NCBI RefSeq assembly: GCF_020905415.1
Contig: NZ_JAJJMP010000001.1
Location: forward strand, 2,739,501 to 2,803,500
Source of the DNA: Myroides oncorhynchi
GTDB lineage: Bacteria > Bacteroidota > Bacteroidia > Flavobacteriales > Flavobacteriaceae
Length of the DNA stretch: 64,000 nt
Direction of reading: 5' to 3'
The translations under genes were made by a program, and so were the position numbers. Shown piece by piece: positions 16,710 to 24,365 of the stretch. The notes beneath the pieces were generated by a model. It did no database searches. It saw only the letters and a program-made list of their open reading frames with translations, and was not told where the DNA came from. Position 1 is the first letter of the stretch; the number at the start of each line of letters is the position of its first letter.

Positions 16710-17213
16710 ATGAATAACGTTGTATTATTAGTGGAGTATGCTTTATTACTAGGTATTGGAGCGACTATATTTATGGATGTGTATGCAGTAGTGATTAAGA
16801 AGCTATTTAATATCCCTTCTTTAGATTATGCGATGGTTGGTAGGTGGATAGGTTCATTCCCTAAAGGAATATTTAGCCACCCCAATATTATGCAGGCTAC
16901 CCCTGTGAAGAATGAGCGAGTATTAGGCTGGGTAGTGCATTATATGATTGGTATAAGTTTTGCTTTTGTATTACTGTTGATTTGTGGAATAGAATGGCTT
17001 TCAGCACCTACATTCTTACCTGCTTTAATTATAGGAATAGGGACGACTGTGTTTCCATTCTTTATGATGCAACCCGCCTTTGGCTTTGGAATAGCAGCCT
17101 CTAAAACACCCAAACCTAGTATAGTAAGATTTCGCAGTCTTCAGGCGCATACTATTTATGGAGTAGGTTTATATTTAGCAGGAGTAGTGATAAGTTTAAT
17201 AATAGGGCAATAG
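16710..17213 (+). CDS. DUF2938 family membrane protein
   Basis: Four hydrophobic segments (about residues 5-28, 74-92, 96-117 and 145-165) and the motifs GRWIGSFPKGIFSHPNI and FPFFMMQPAFGFGIAASKTP are what I know from the DUF2938 family. The family is common in proteobacteria and Bacteroidota and has no established function. It sits between a thioredoxin and an AraC-type regulator gene in what looks like one operon. Inner-membrane location is clear; the function is not. Confidence 0.8.
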   Translation: MNNVVLLVEYALLLGIGATIFMDVYAVVIKKLFNIPSLDYAMVGRWIGSFPKGIFSHPNIMQATPVKNERVLGWVVHYMIGISFAFVLLLICGIEWLSAPTFLPALIIGIGTTVFPFFMMQPAFGFGIAASKTPKPSIVRFRSLQAHTIYGVGLYLAGVVISLIIGQ

Positions 17214-17225
17214 CATAGATTAAGT

Positions 17226-18182
17226 ATGAGCCAAAAGAATAAAGAAATCAAGGATTTAGATACTATACAGGACTTTAAGAATCATTTCTTAGTACCTGAG
17301 GATAACAGCTGTGAAGAGTGTAGCACACTCCTTTATAAGGAAGGTGCAGGGTATATGGAAGTCTTTTCTTTAGCTGATTTAAAGAAGAGAGGTGACCTAT
17401 TCTTAGGAAGCCGTACACGCAAGCGTTTTTACAGTATGGTACTAGTGACTAAAGGAGAGGTGATAGAAACCATAGGACATAAAGAATATAAGTTTGGCGA
17501 GCAGATGATGTACTTCGTATCTGATAATCAGTTACACCAGATTAAAACGTGGACAGAAGATTTAGAGGGGATTATGTGCCTATTTGATTCAGATTACTTC
17601 TTGTTGTGTATTAAGCATCAGATAAAGCTAAATAGCATCCCATTCTTTCAGATGGATAAGGCTCCTTATGTACAGCTCGGAGAAAGAGAGGTAGAGATGA
17701 TGAGTCACCTGTTTTGGAAGTTGAACCAAGAGCAATGTCAAAAGGAAACTTTCAACGATGATCTATTAGTGAGAATGTTCTTGAATATTATCTTGATTGA
17801 AGCAGAGCGTATTTATAATAAACAAGTCACAGCAACTCCTTTTGTATTATCTAGACAAGAGCAATTAGTGGCGAAGTATCAGCTCTTAGTTACTCAGCGT
17901 GCGATAGAATTAAAACAAGTGTCTCAGTATGCAGAACTGCTCAATGTACACCCTCATTACCTCAATGATCTAGTGAAAGAGATATCTAATCAACCCGCTA
18001 GTTATTTTATCCATAAATATCTGATAGAAGAATCTAAGAGTAGATTAATACAGACTAATGCTACGGTATCTCAGATCGCTTTAGACTTGAACTTTAAAGA
18101 AGAGTCATACTTCGGGAGATTCTTTAAGAAGAAGACAGGGTTAACACCTATACAATATAGAAAACAGCATAAGCAGCATTAA
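17226..18182 (+). CDS. AraC family transcription regulator
   Basis: The C-terminal 100 residues hold the double helix-turn-helix of AraC proteins: QVSQYAELLNVHPHYLNDLVKE, then VSQIALDLNFKEESYFGRFFKKKTGLTPIQYR. The N-terminal 200 residues form a cupin-like sensing domain (EVIETIGHKEYKFGEQMMYFV region) typical of Bacteroidota AraC regulators that respond to small molecules. It follows DUF2938 by 12 bases and probably belongs to the thioredoxin/DUF2938 transcript, suggesting local control. The inducer is unknown. Confidence 0.88.
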   Translation: MSQKNKEIKDLDTIQDFKNHFLVPEDNSCEECSTLLYKEGAGYMEVFSLADLKKRGDLFLGSRTRKRFYSMVLVTKGEVIETIGHKEYKFGEQMMYFVSDNQLHQIKTWTEDLEGIMCLFDSDYFLLCIKHQIKLNSIPFFQMDKAPYVQLGEREVEMMSHLFWKLNQEQCQKETFNDDLLVRMFLNIILIEAERIYNKQVTATPFVLSRQEQLVAKYQLLVTQRAIELKQVSQYAELLNVHPHYLNDLVKEISNQPASYFIHKYLIEESKSRLIQTNATVSQIALDLNFKEESYFGRFFKKKTGLTPIQYRKQHKQH

Positions 18183-18341
18183 TGTTGTACCCCATATTAT
18201 ATGTTTAGAAAGTAACTAGTTATGTAGCAAAGAAATATAATATAAGTAAGCTTTGTTGTATAAAGCTATTATTAATGAATAGCAAGAAATGGATTGTAGG
18301 AATTAATACGATTGTATTTCTTTGTATACTTGTATAACCTA

Positions 18342-19187
18342 ATGAATGATATGGAAGTAAATAAACAATATGAAACAGCAAGAGAAGCGATAGCCTATAT
18401 CGTAGCTAATCACTATCGACAGCCTAGTCTATCTGAGATAGCAAGTGCTGTGGGGTTAAGTGATTCTCACTTTCAACGTTTATTTACAGCGTGGGTAGGT
18501 AGTAGTCCTAAGCAATTCTTGAGGTATATCACACTGAATTATGCTAAATATGTCATCAAAGCGAAGTTAGAAAACACCCTGTTTGATGTAGCAGATGAGG
18601 TAGGACTGAGCAGTAGTAGCCGACTACACGATATGTTTGTGTCTATCGAAGGAATGACTCCGAATGAGTATGTTAATGGGGGAGCTACTTTAGTGATTAG
18701 CTACAGCTATTGGGATACCTTGTTTGGCAAGATGGTTGTCGCCTCTACTGTGAAGGGGATATGTCATATCGCATTTGTCGTGGATGATAATGATGGATTA
18801 GATCGGGTACGTCAAGACTTTAAAAATGCGACATTAATAGAAGAGAAGAAGGAGATACATAAGGCGGTTATCAGTATATTAAACAGACAAGGAGATTTAA
18901 CCCAAGTCAAACTACACCTAAAGGGAACTCCATTCCAATTAAAAGTTTGGGAGGCGTTGTTACAGATTCCTGAAGGGCAATTAAGTACTTATGGATTATT
19001 GGCTGAGCAGTTAGAAAATCCTGGAGCTAGTAGAGCAGTGGGGACAGCCATAGGACGCAATCCTATCGCAGTGTTAATCCCCTGTCATCGTGTGATACAG
19101 CAGACGGGACTACTAGGTGGATATATGTGGGGACCTGAGAAGAAAAGACTTATCGTGAGTTGGGAGCTAAGCAAGGCTCAGCAGTAA
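18342..19187 (+). CDS. AraC-type DNA-binding domain fused to O6-methylguanine-DNA methyltransferase (Ada-like)
   Basis: Residues 10-112 form an AraC helix-turn-helix pair (LSEIASAVGLSDSHFQRLF and FDVADEVGLSSSSRLHDMF). Residues 115-281 are a methyltransferase with the active site IPCHRV (acceptor Cys at 248), the upstream GTPFQLKVWEALLQIPEG block and GASRAVGTAIGRNP. E. coli Ada has in addition an N-terminal zinc/Cys domain that repairs methylphosphotriesters and switches on transcription; that domain is absent here. It repairs O6-alkylguanine by irreversible transfer to Cys248. I placed the start at ATG 18342; an in-frame TTG at 18312 lies in AT-rich upstream DNA. How a protein without the triester sensor would be induced is not clear. 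Confidence 0.9.
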   Translation: MNDMEVNKQYETAREAIAYIVANHYRQPSLSEIASAVGLSDSHFQRLFTAWVGSSPKQFLRYITLNYAKYVIKAKLENTLFDVADEVGLSSSSRLHDMFVSIEGMTPNEYVNGGATLVISYSYWDTLFGKMVVASTVKGICHIAFVVDDNDGLDRVRQDFKNATLIEEKKEIHKAVISILNRQGDLTQVKLHLKGTPFQLKVWEALLQIPEGQLSTYGLLAEQLENPGASRAVGTAIGRNPIAVLIPCHRVIQQTGLLGGYMWGPEKKRLIVSWELSKAQQ

Positions 19188-19190
19188 TGA

Positions 19191-19242
19191 ACTATGAAAT
19201 AGAATTATTTTGTAGTATTTAGTTAACGATGATTTTGGGATA
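19191..19242 (-). repeat. MITE-like repeat fragment (about one third, decayed)
   Basis: CTATGAAATAGAATTATTTT and GTAGTATTTAGTTAACGATG, ending GATTTTGGGA, align with the same end of the copy at 7702-7857 with scattered changes. It begins four bases after the stop of the Ada-like gene; the rest of the element is absent. Confidence 0.55.
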
Positions 19243-19331
19243 ATTGTAGATAATCTTGTTTACTTTATAGTAGATCTGTACATAAATGCATTAAGGCGAG
19301 ACTTATCTAGTCTGGCCTTAATGCAATAGAA

Positions 19332-19706
19332 TTAGTTTTGCTTAGTGCTATTTTGGGTTAATGAACTCCAGTAAGAAACTCCTAATAAAACTGCTGCCAC
19401 TACTATAAAACCTAATGAACTAATAGGTTCTCCCATTGATAGATGTGCTACTGCTGCGGATATTAGGTTAATGGTAAACCCTGCATAGGCAAATCCTCTT
19501 ATCTTTGATGATAAGAATGGAAGTAAGATAACGATGGCTCCTAATGCTTTTGCTATGGCTAATTCTATTCTGAAGTAATCAGGAAACCCTAGGTATACAA
19601 ACGCCTCTTTCATCTCTGGTGATGCTATATAGTTATAGGCGCTAAATAACATAAAAAGAGAAAATAAAGAAGTGGATACCCAAAAGGTTATTTTTGTTGT
19701 TTTCAT
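19332..19706 (-). CDS. DoxX family membrane protein
   Basis: A 124-residue protein with four hydrophobic segments (about 8-26, 43-62, 66-90 and 96-114) and the DoxX-like features YLGFPDYFRIELAIAKALGAIVILLPF and YAGFTINLISAAVAHLSMG. DoxX proteins are small inner-membrane proteins; some take part in thiol or quinone redox. It is divergent from an HxlR-type regulator gene, a pairing common in bacteria in which the regulator controls the DoxX gene in response to electrophiles or quinones. The control is inferred from the arrangement and the palindromes between the genes. Confidence 0.85.
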   Translation of the reverse strand: MKTTKITFWVSTSLFSLFMLFSAYNYIASPEMKEAFVYLGFPDYFRIELAIAKALGAIVILLPFLSSKIRGFAYAGFTINLISAAVAHLSMGEPISSLGFIVVAAVLLGVSYWSSLTQNSTKQN

Positions 19707-19760
19707 AATATTGTATTTTTGTCAAAGGTCAAGATTCTAGTTTAGAGCTTCCCTATTACT

Positions 19761-19833
19761 TTCCAAAAAGGAACTACTTTCCTATAGGATACTACTACTG
19801 AAATAATTACTTTTATAGTACCTAAAATAGGTA
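19761..19833. promoter_or_regulatory. Three palindromes between the DoxX and HxlR genes, probable HxlR operators
   Basis: TTCC-AAAAA-GGAA (19761-19773), TCCTATAGGA (19780-19789) and TACCTA-AAA-TAGGTA (19819-19833) are all perfect inverted repeats in the 144-base divergent spacer. The last has the size and TA-rich form of known HxlR/YodB operators and ends 17 bases before the HxlR start codon. Confidence 0.6.
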
Positions 19834-19850
19834 TTAAAAAAGAAATAGAG

Positions 19851-20225
19851 ATGAAAGATAAAACTCCGTTAAACAAGTCTTCCCAATGCCAAACTAGAAT
19901 AGTTGCAATCAAGGATACCATGAGTTTACTCTCGGGAAAATGGAAGGTGTATATCATCGGAACGCTCTTATATGGAGGGAAGATGAGGTATATGGATCTG
20001 ATGCGTGAAGTAGAGGGAATAGGTACTAAGATGCTGTCAAAAGAACTTCAGGACTTAGAGGCAAATCACCTAATTAGCCGCACTGTGGTAAATACAAAAC
20101 CGATTACTGTGGAGTATGAATTAACAGAATATGGCAAGACCTTAGAGGGAGTTATCACTGAGATTATGGCGTGGGGACAGCACTATCGAAAAACAGTTTT
20201 TAATAGTAATGGTAATCAAATGTAA
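19851..20225 (+). CDS. HxlR family winged-helix regulator
   Basis: A 124-residue protein with the HxlR signature: an N-terminal Cys (C13) in the position used for redox sensing by YodB/HypR-like members, LLSGKWKVYIIGTLLYGGKMRYMDLMREVEGIGTKMLSKELQDLE as the DNA-binding region, and the wing VEYELTEYGKTL. It binds palindromic DNA as a dimer and commonly responds to electrophiles or disulfide stress. It is transcribed away from a DoxX gene with three palindromes in between, so it probably controls itself and DoxX. The signal is inferred from the family. Confidence 0.9.
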   Translation: MKDKTPLNKSSQCQTRIVAIKDTMSLLSGKWKVYIIGTLLYGGKMRYMDLMREVEGIGTKMLSKELQDLEANHLISRTVVNTKPITVEYELTEYGKTLEGVITEIMAWGQHYRKTVFNSNGNQM

Positions 20226-20316
20226 TTATTTTTTCATTTTCTTATAGCTATCAGTATTTTGTATCTAAAAACAATGTAAATTTAGTATTGATATTGAACA
20301 GCTAATAAAGTAGACT

Positions 20317-21309
20317 ATGGGTTACAGTTTATCGGGCATTGTCATTGGTAAGACATATAAGAATTCTCTTGATCTATTAAAAAAACAGATCGGTTTAGAG
20401 TTAGAATTGGTGAAAGAGATTTCATTCGAAGAAGCGACTTCGGGTAATACCGAGCACGGATACTGCGATATCTGCTTTACGGATCATGGAACGGTAGTGT
20501 TTATAGAAGAGAATCTATGTGAGGAGATGTATCTGATTAAGGATGCTAAGGTGATGACCTTTGTGTTATCAGACACGATGAAGATGTCTAGGATTATGTA
20601 TAGTGATGGAGTAGGTCATAAGCGTGTACTGATCACTACTAATGACGAGGAGATAGTCAGTGAAGGTACTCCTCTAGCGATAGAAAAAGAAGGCAAAGAA
20701 GTGTCTGAATTGATTTGGGATACACTGACTGATATAATGGAAGAAGACTTCGAGCAATTAGAAGAAAGTGCTAATTGTTATAGATATAAGCTAAGTATTA
20801 CAGAAGTTGATAAGTCTACAGTGCGTCAGGCTGTAATAAAAGGCAGAAGCGAATATTGCCATCTTATCTTAGAACCGAGTGAGCGATTAGTGTTTACACA
20901 CGACGGTAATATCACATATAAAAAAGCAATCGTATTAGGACAAGAGGAAGGATTCCTGAAGTGGATGAAGTTTATTGTTTTGATTATGATAGTGTTATCA
21001 GTACTTTCCTACATCTATGTGAGTTGGTATTACGCTCTTATTCCACTGGCTATTATGGGGTATCTTATTTATAGTATTTATACTAACAGTGATTTATCTA
21101 AAGCTAGTGTAATAGAGAAGAAAGACGTTATCGATGTTGAATTTGTCAAACGTACGAATATCAATACCATAGGATTTGATATTCGATTTAAGGATAGTAT
21201 AGGCAAGCGAAAAGTAAGAAGATTCCTACTGCCGACTAAAGGGGATAATCAAGAAGACTTTTACCAAAAAGCGATTGAGATATTTAAGAGCAATGGCTAT
21301 ATAAAATAA
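20317..21309 (+). CDS. Protein of unknown function with two central membrane helices
   Basis: A 330-residue protein. The first 215 residues are soluble and acidic, with two Cys in YCDICF (about residues 49-54). Two adjacent hydrophobic helices follow (about 217-235 and 238-257, WMKFIVLIMIVLSVLSYIYV and YALIPLAIMGYLIYSIY). A C-terminal segment of about 70 residues carries basic strands (GKRKVRRFLLPT). I recognise no family. The hairpin topology would place both soluble parts on the same side of the membrane. It stands alone, with its own terminator. Confidence 0.6.
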   Translation: MGYSLSGIVIGKTYKNSLDLLKKQIGLELELVKEISFEEATSGNTEHGYCDICFTDHGTVVFIEENLCEEMYLIKDAKVMTFVLSDTMKMSRIMYSDGVGHKRVLITTNDEEIVSEGTPLAIEKEGKEVSELIWDTLTDIMEEDFEQLEESANCYRYKLSITEVDKSTVRQAVIKGRSEYCHLILEPSERLVFTHDGNITYKKAIVLGQEEGFLKWMKFIVLIMIVLSVLSYIYVSWYYALIPLAIMGYLIYSIYTNSDLSKASVIEKKDVIDVEFVKRTNINTIGFDIRFKDSIGKRKVRRFLLPTKGDNQEDFYQKAIEIFKSNGYIK

Positions 21310-21311
21310 AC

Positions 21312-21342
21312 AAAAAAAGGTATTCGTGAGAATACCTTTTTA
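21312..21342. terminator. Bidirectional terminator
   Basis: AAAAAGGTATTC/GAATACCTTTTT with a GTGA loop between the convergent genes ending at 21309 and 21368. Confidence 0.88.
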
Positions 21343-21367
21343 ACCTACATCACGTATTAGCCAAATA

Positions 21368-21865
21368 CTACTTCCACCAGTAGTAATAGTTATGTCCACC
21401 GTCATATACGAATCCGCATCTAGGGTATAGTGTATTACCGATGTCGTTCGTCTTCTCTGTTTCTAGCATAAGTCCACACGCATTCGTCTCGTCACACCAC
21501 TGCTTCGCTCTGTCGATAATCGCCACTGATAGCCCAATACCTCTGTACTCTGGGTGTACGAATAGATCACTTAACAGCCATTGTTTCTCTAGTTTGATAT
21601 AGTGAAACAGTTCGTATAACTGTACGAATCCCACTGCCTGCCCATCTACATAGGCTAAGAAGATATGTGACTGATCATTTGATAGGCGGTCTTTTAAGAA
21701 TTGTTTTCCTTTCTCGTAGTTAGATTCTTGTCTGTAGAATACGCGATACATATCGAATAACATCGCTGCGTCTTCTAAGTGTTCTAAAGTTGCTTTTACT
21801 AGAGTAGCCGTTGTGTTTTTAAGAGTTACTTGTAGTTTAGTTACTCCAGTGTTAGTTGTTGTCAT
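21368..21865 (-). CDS. GNAT family N-acetyltransferase
   Basis: A 165-residue GNAT protein: the acetyl-CoA-binding motif A is visible as LSDLFVHPEYRGIGLSVAIID (about residues 100-120), with the N-terminal AT.EDAAMLFDMYRVFY-like helix and the C-terminal TLYPRCGFVYDGG strand. It transfers an acetyl group from acetyl-CoA to an amine; the acceptor cannot be named. It is convergent with an unknown membrane protein gene and has no operon partners. About the first 20 residues (Thr/Val-rich) are outside the conserved domain, so the start could be later. Confidence 0.85.
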   Translation of the reverse strand: MTTTNTGVTKLQVTLKNTTATLVKATLEHLEDAAMLFDMYRVFYRQESNYEKGKQFLKDRLSNDQSHIFLAYVDGQAVGFVQLYELFHYIKLEKQWLLSDLFVHPEYRGIGLSVAIIDRAKQWCDETNACGLMLETEKTNDIGNTLYPRCGFVYDGGHNYYYWWK

Positions 21866-22172
21866 AAGTATTTATTCGTTTAAAATTTCGAGGCAAATGT
21901 CTTGTAAATTAGGTAGGGAAGAATAGACCAGTTTTTAAATAGTTTAGTAGTCCTGTGGGAGGTGGTAAATGTTTTTGAATAGTGATAGTGCGTTGAGAGA
22001 GTAACGGTTAACTTTATGAAGGTGTATAGAAAGTCAAGATAAAATGATAGAAGATGATTTAGGATAAGAAGCTAAAAGGGAATAATGGAAACAAAAGTGC
22101 TGTTAATTAATGAACTAAAGTTAGAGGACTCTTGATTTAAGAGTTTCGGTTATAGTATAGTTGAAAATATAT

Positions 22173-22210
22173 AATCTCCTAAGCATACCGCTTAGGAGGT
22201 TATTCTTTTA
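22173..22210 (+). terminator. Orphan terminator-like hairpin
   Basis: AATCTCCTAAGC/GCTTAGGAGGTT, one wobble pair, five-base loop, then ATTCTTTTA. No same-strand gene precedes it for 860 bases, and that gene has its own terminator at 21312. Confidence 0.55.
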
Positions 22211-22326
22211 ATACTTCACAGTCTGACTTGCTAGAACTTCTTTATAACTATCAACTAAAGAGATAAACACAATAATTATACAACAACTAACCAAAATAAT
22301 ATAACAACTCCGTGGGATGAGAGTAT

Positions 22327-22334
22327 TACTTTTG
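22327..22334 (+). promoter_or_regulatory. -7 promoter element before the Cys-rich secreted protein
   Basis: TACTTTTG fits TAnnTTTG and lies 12 bases before the start codon, implying a very short leader. No clear -33 element is seen. Confidence 0.45.
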
Positions 22335-22345
22335 ACCCTAAGATT

Positions 22346-22759
22346 ATGAAAAAACTATTCGTCATATTATTCGCATTATTGTACACAGGCTTGGCTTCAG
22401 GCTTCAGTACATATCAGCACATCTGCCAAGGATTAGTGCAGCAAACGAGTATGTCTAATACCCAGACTGACGATTATAACTGTGGATTCTGTGCAAGAAC
22501 AGGTAAGACAGTAAAAGAACCTAAGAAGTACTGCTGCGAAGAAAAAGTAGAAGTGGTAAAGGTGAAAGCTGAGGTACAGAACAATTCATTTAAAATCTTA
22601 AAAATAAACTTCTTTGCAGATGCGATATTGCACCGTTACTTCGGTGCTGTATATGAGTTCGCCACTACTGTACAAGATAATTTTACTACTTATACTTACT
22701 ATTTATACAAGGTTAAATCTATCCCGCTGTATATCAAGAATTGCGTTTATAGACTTTGA
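22346..22759 (+). CDS. Small Cys-rich exported protein, HYC_CC_PP-like
   Basis: A signal peptide (MKKLFVILFALLYTGLASG) precedes a short mature protein with YQHICQG, CGFC and YCCEEK motifs in the first 60 residues, then an aromatic C-terminal part ending IPLYIKNCVYRL. The HxC...CxxC...CC spacing resembles the HYC_CC_PP family that accompanies metal-efflux genes in Flavobacteria, though the Pro-rich end is missing. The thiols and the TolC/RND operon 208 bases downstream suggest a metal-binding role in the periplasm. The function is inferred from context only. Confidence 0.6.
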   Translation: MKKLFVILFALLYTGLASGFSTYQHICQGLVQQTSMSNTQTDDYNCGFCARTGKTVKEPKKYCCEEKVEVVKVKAEVQNNSFKILKINFFADAILHRYFGAVYEFATTVQDNFTTYTYYLYKVKSIPLYIKNCVYRL

Positions 22760-22930
22760 TTAAATACAATGTTTTAAGCATACTTATTCACCGTATTTTG
22801 CTTTAGCAGATACTGTCCCTATCCATTTATTGTCCTTATCTGATTAGCTAAGACTGGAGGTCTTGTGAATCGTTAATAGATATATAGGCTTAATTAGTAG
22901 GGTAATATTGCCCTAAAGAGGAGGATAAGT

Positions 22931-22947
22931 ATACAATAATATTGTAT
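22931..22947. promoter_or_regulatory. Palindrome before the efflux operon, candidate operator
   Basis: ATACAATA-A-TATTGTAT is a perfect 8+1+8 inverted repeat whose right edge lies 20 bases before the TolC start codon. It is well placed for a repressor or activator of the efflux operon. It could also be AT-rich chance, but 17 perfect bases is long. Confidence 0.5.
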
Positions 22948-22967
22948 AATTAATCACATCTTTTCAT

Positions 22968-24359
22968 ATGAAAATTAATAGGATAGCACTGTTTGTCCTA
23001 TTGGGTGCGACGTCTATGTCTTATGGACAAAAACTCACGTTAGACGCTGCATTAAAACAGGCTATAGAACGATATGACCTGATTAAGGTCAAAGAAGCAA
23101 GACTTCGTGCTTCTGAAGAAAATACTACCAACCAAAAAGGAAATTACTTTCCTGATTTAACATTCGGTGCCCAACAAAGTTTCGGTACCATCAATGCGCA
23201 GAACGGTCCGATGTATGCATACGGAGGATTAGGATCTGCAGCTACCTCTATGCCCTTAGCAGAGCAGAGTTGGAATGCAGCTTTTGGTTCATTATATTTT
23301 GCTAATGTCAATTGGAATATCTTCTCTTTTGGTAAAACGAAGGAAAGCATAACTATGGCAAAGGCTCAACAGTCGGTTAATCTTAAGGATTTAGAACAAG
23401 AGATTTTTCAACAACAAGTAAAAGTAAGTGCTACGTACTTGAACCTATTAGCCTCTCAGCGTATTAAATATGTGCAACAAAAGAATTTGGAGCGCGCGAG
23501 AGTATTCCACGAAGTTACAGCTGCTAAGGCAAAGAGTGGCTTATTACCACAAGTAGATGAGCGATTAGCAATGGCTGAAGTAGCTAATGCAGAAGCATTA
23601 CACATCAAATCGTATGATAAAGAGATAGAGTTTAATAAACACTTAGCAGTGTTATTAGATGAGCAAACGAAGCTTTATACGTTAGATGATGTATTCGTAT
23701 TAGACAAGCCTATGCTATTAGAAGAGCCTACTAAATCAAGAGATCAACACCCTGTACTATTATGGCAAGAGAGCAAAATAGAGCAAAGTGAGTCTATGGA
23801 ACGCTTAGTGACTAAAGGTAGTCTACCTACGCTGAATGCCTTCGGAGTACTACAAGGTAGAGGATCTGGGTTTGATTATAACTACGTGCAGGATAACAGT
23901 GCTTACTCTACAGCTTATGGTAAGGGGGTAGGTATCGATAGAGGGAACTACTTAGTAGGGCTTCAATTGACTTGGAATATATCTAATTATTTTAGAACAA
24001 CATATAAGCGTAAACAACAAGAATACATCACAAAGAGCTATGCGTATGAATTCGATCAAATGGATAAAGAATTGGCTAACCAAATCACTTTAACCAAAGA
24101 GAAGTATACTAACGCAGAAGCGGTGTGGACACAAAGCAAGATACAGTTAGAGGCTGCAGATGTAGCTTTTAAACAACAGAAAGCTTTATACGACAATGGA
24201 TTGAGCAACTTAGTTGATTTTACTCAAGCGCTGTATACCCTACAACGCGCAGAGATAGACTACGAAATCGCTCAAAACAATGTGTGGCAATCGCTACTGT
24301 TACAAGCATCAGCTTATGGTGATATTCAATATTTGTTAAACGCTATTCCCCTAAAATAA
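22968..24359 (+). CDS. TolC family outer-membrane efflux protein
   Basis: A signal peptide (ending SMSYG) precedes about 440 residues with the TolC/OEP pattern: LTLDAALKQAIERYDLIKVKEARL at the N-terminus, long coiled-coil helices with repeated KAQQSVNLKDLEQEIFQQQ and VKEKYTNAEAVWTQSKIQLEAADVAFKQQKALYDNGLSNLVDFTQA. It forms the outer-membrane channel of a tripartite pump. The RND permease gene starts six bases after the stop, and the adaptor and a YHS-like lipoprotein gene follow, so this is the first gene of a four-gene operon. The substrate is inferred as a metal cation from the neighbours, not from this protein. Confidence 0.92.
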   Translation: MKINRIALFVLLGATSMSYGQKLTLDAALKQAIERYDLIKVKEARLRASEENTTNQKGNYFPDLTFGAQQSFGTINAQNGPMYAYGGLGSAATSMPLAEQSWNAAFGSLYFANVNWNIFSFGKTKESITMAKAQQSVNLKDLEQEIFQQQVKVSATYLNLLASQRIKYVQQKNLERARVFHEVTAAKAKSGLLPQVDERLAMAEVANAEALHIKSYDKEIEFNKHLAVLLDEQTKLYTLDDVFVLDKPMLLEEPTKSRDQHPVLLWQESKIEQSESMERLVTKGSLPTLNAFGVLQGRGSGFDYNYVQDNSAYSTAYGKGVGIDRGNYLVGLQLTWNISNYFRTTYKRKQQEYITKSYAYEFDQMDKELANQITLTKEKYTNAEAVWTQSKIQLEAADVAFKQQKALYDNGLSNLVDFTQALYTLQRAEIDYEIAQNNVWQSLLLQASAYGDIQYLLNAIPLK

Positions 24360-24365
24360 GATAGT

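Larger units (their letters stand above)
21866..22345. other. 480-base gap with an orphan terminator
   Basis: I see no supported protein gene. A 16-codon reading frame (22085-22135, METKVLLINELKLEDS) is too short to call. A strong hairpin at 22173-22202 has no upstream gene to end. The right edge carries the promoter of the next gene. Confidence 0.55.
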
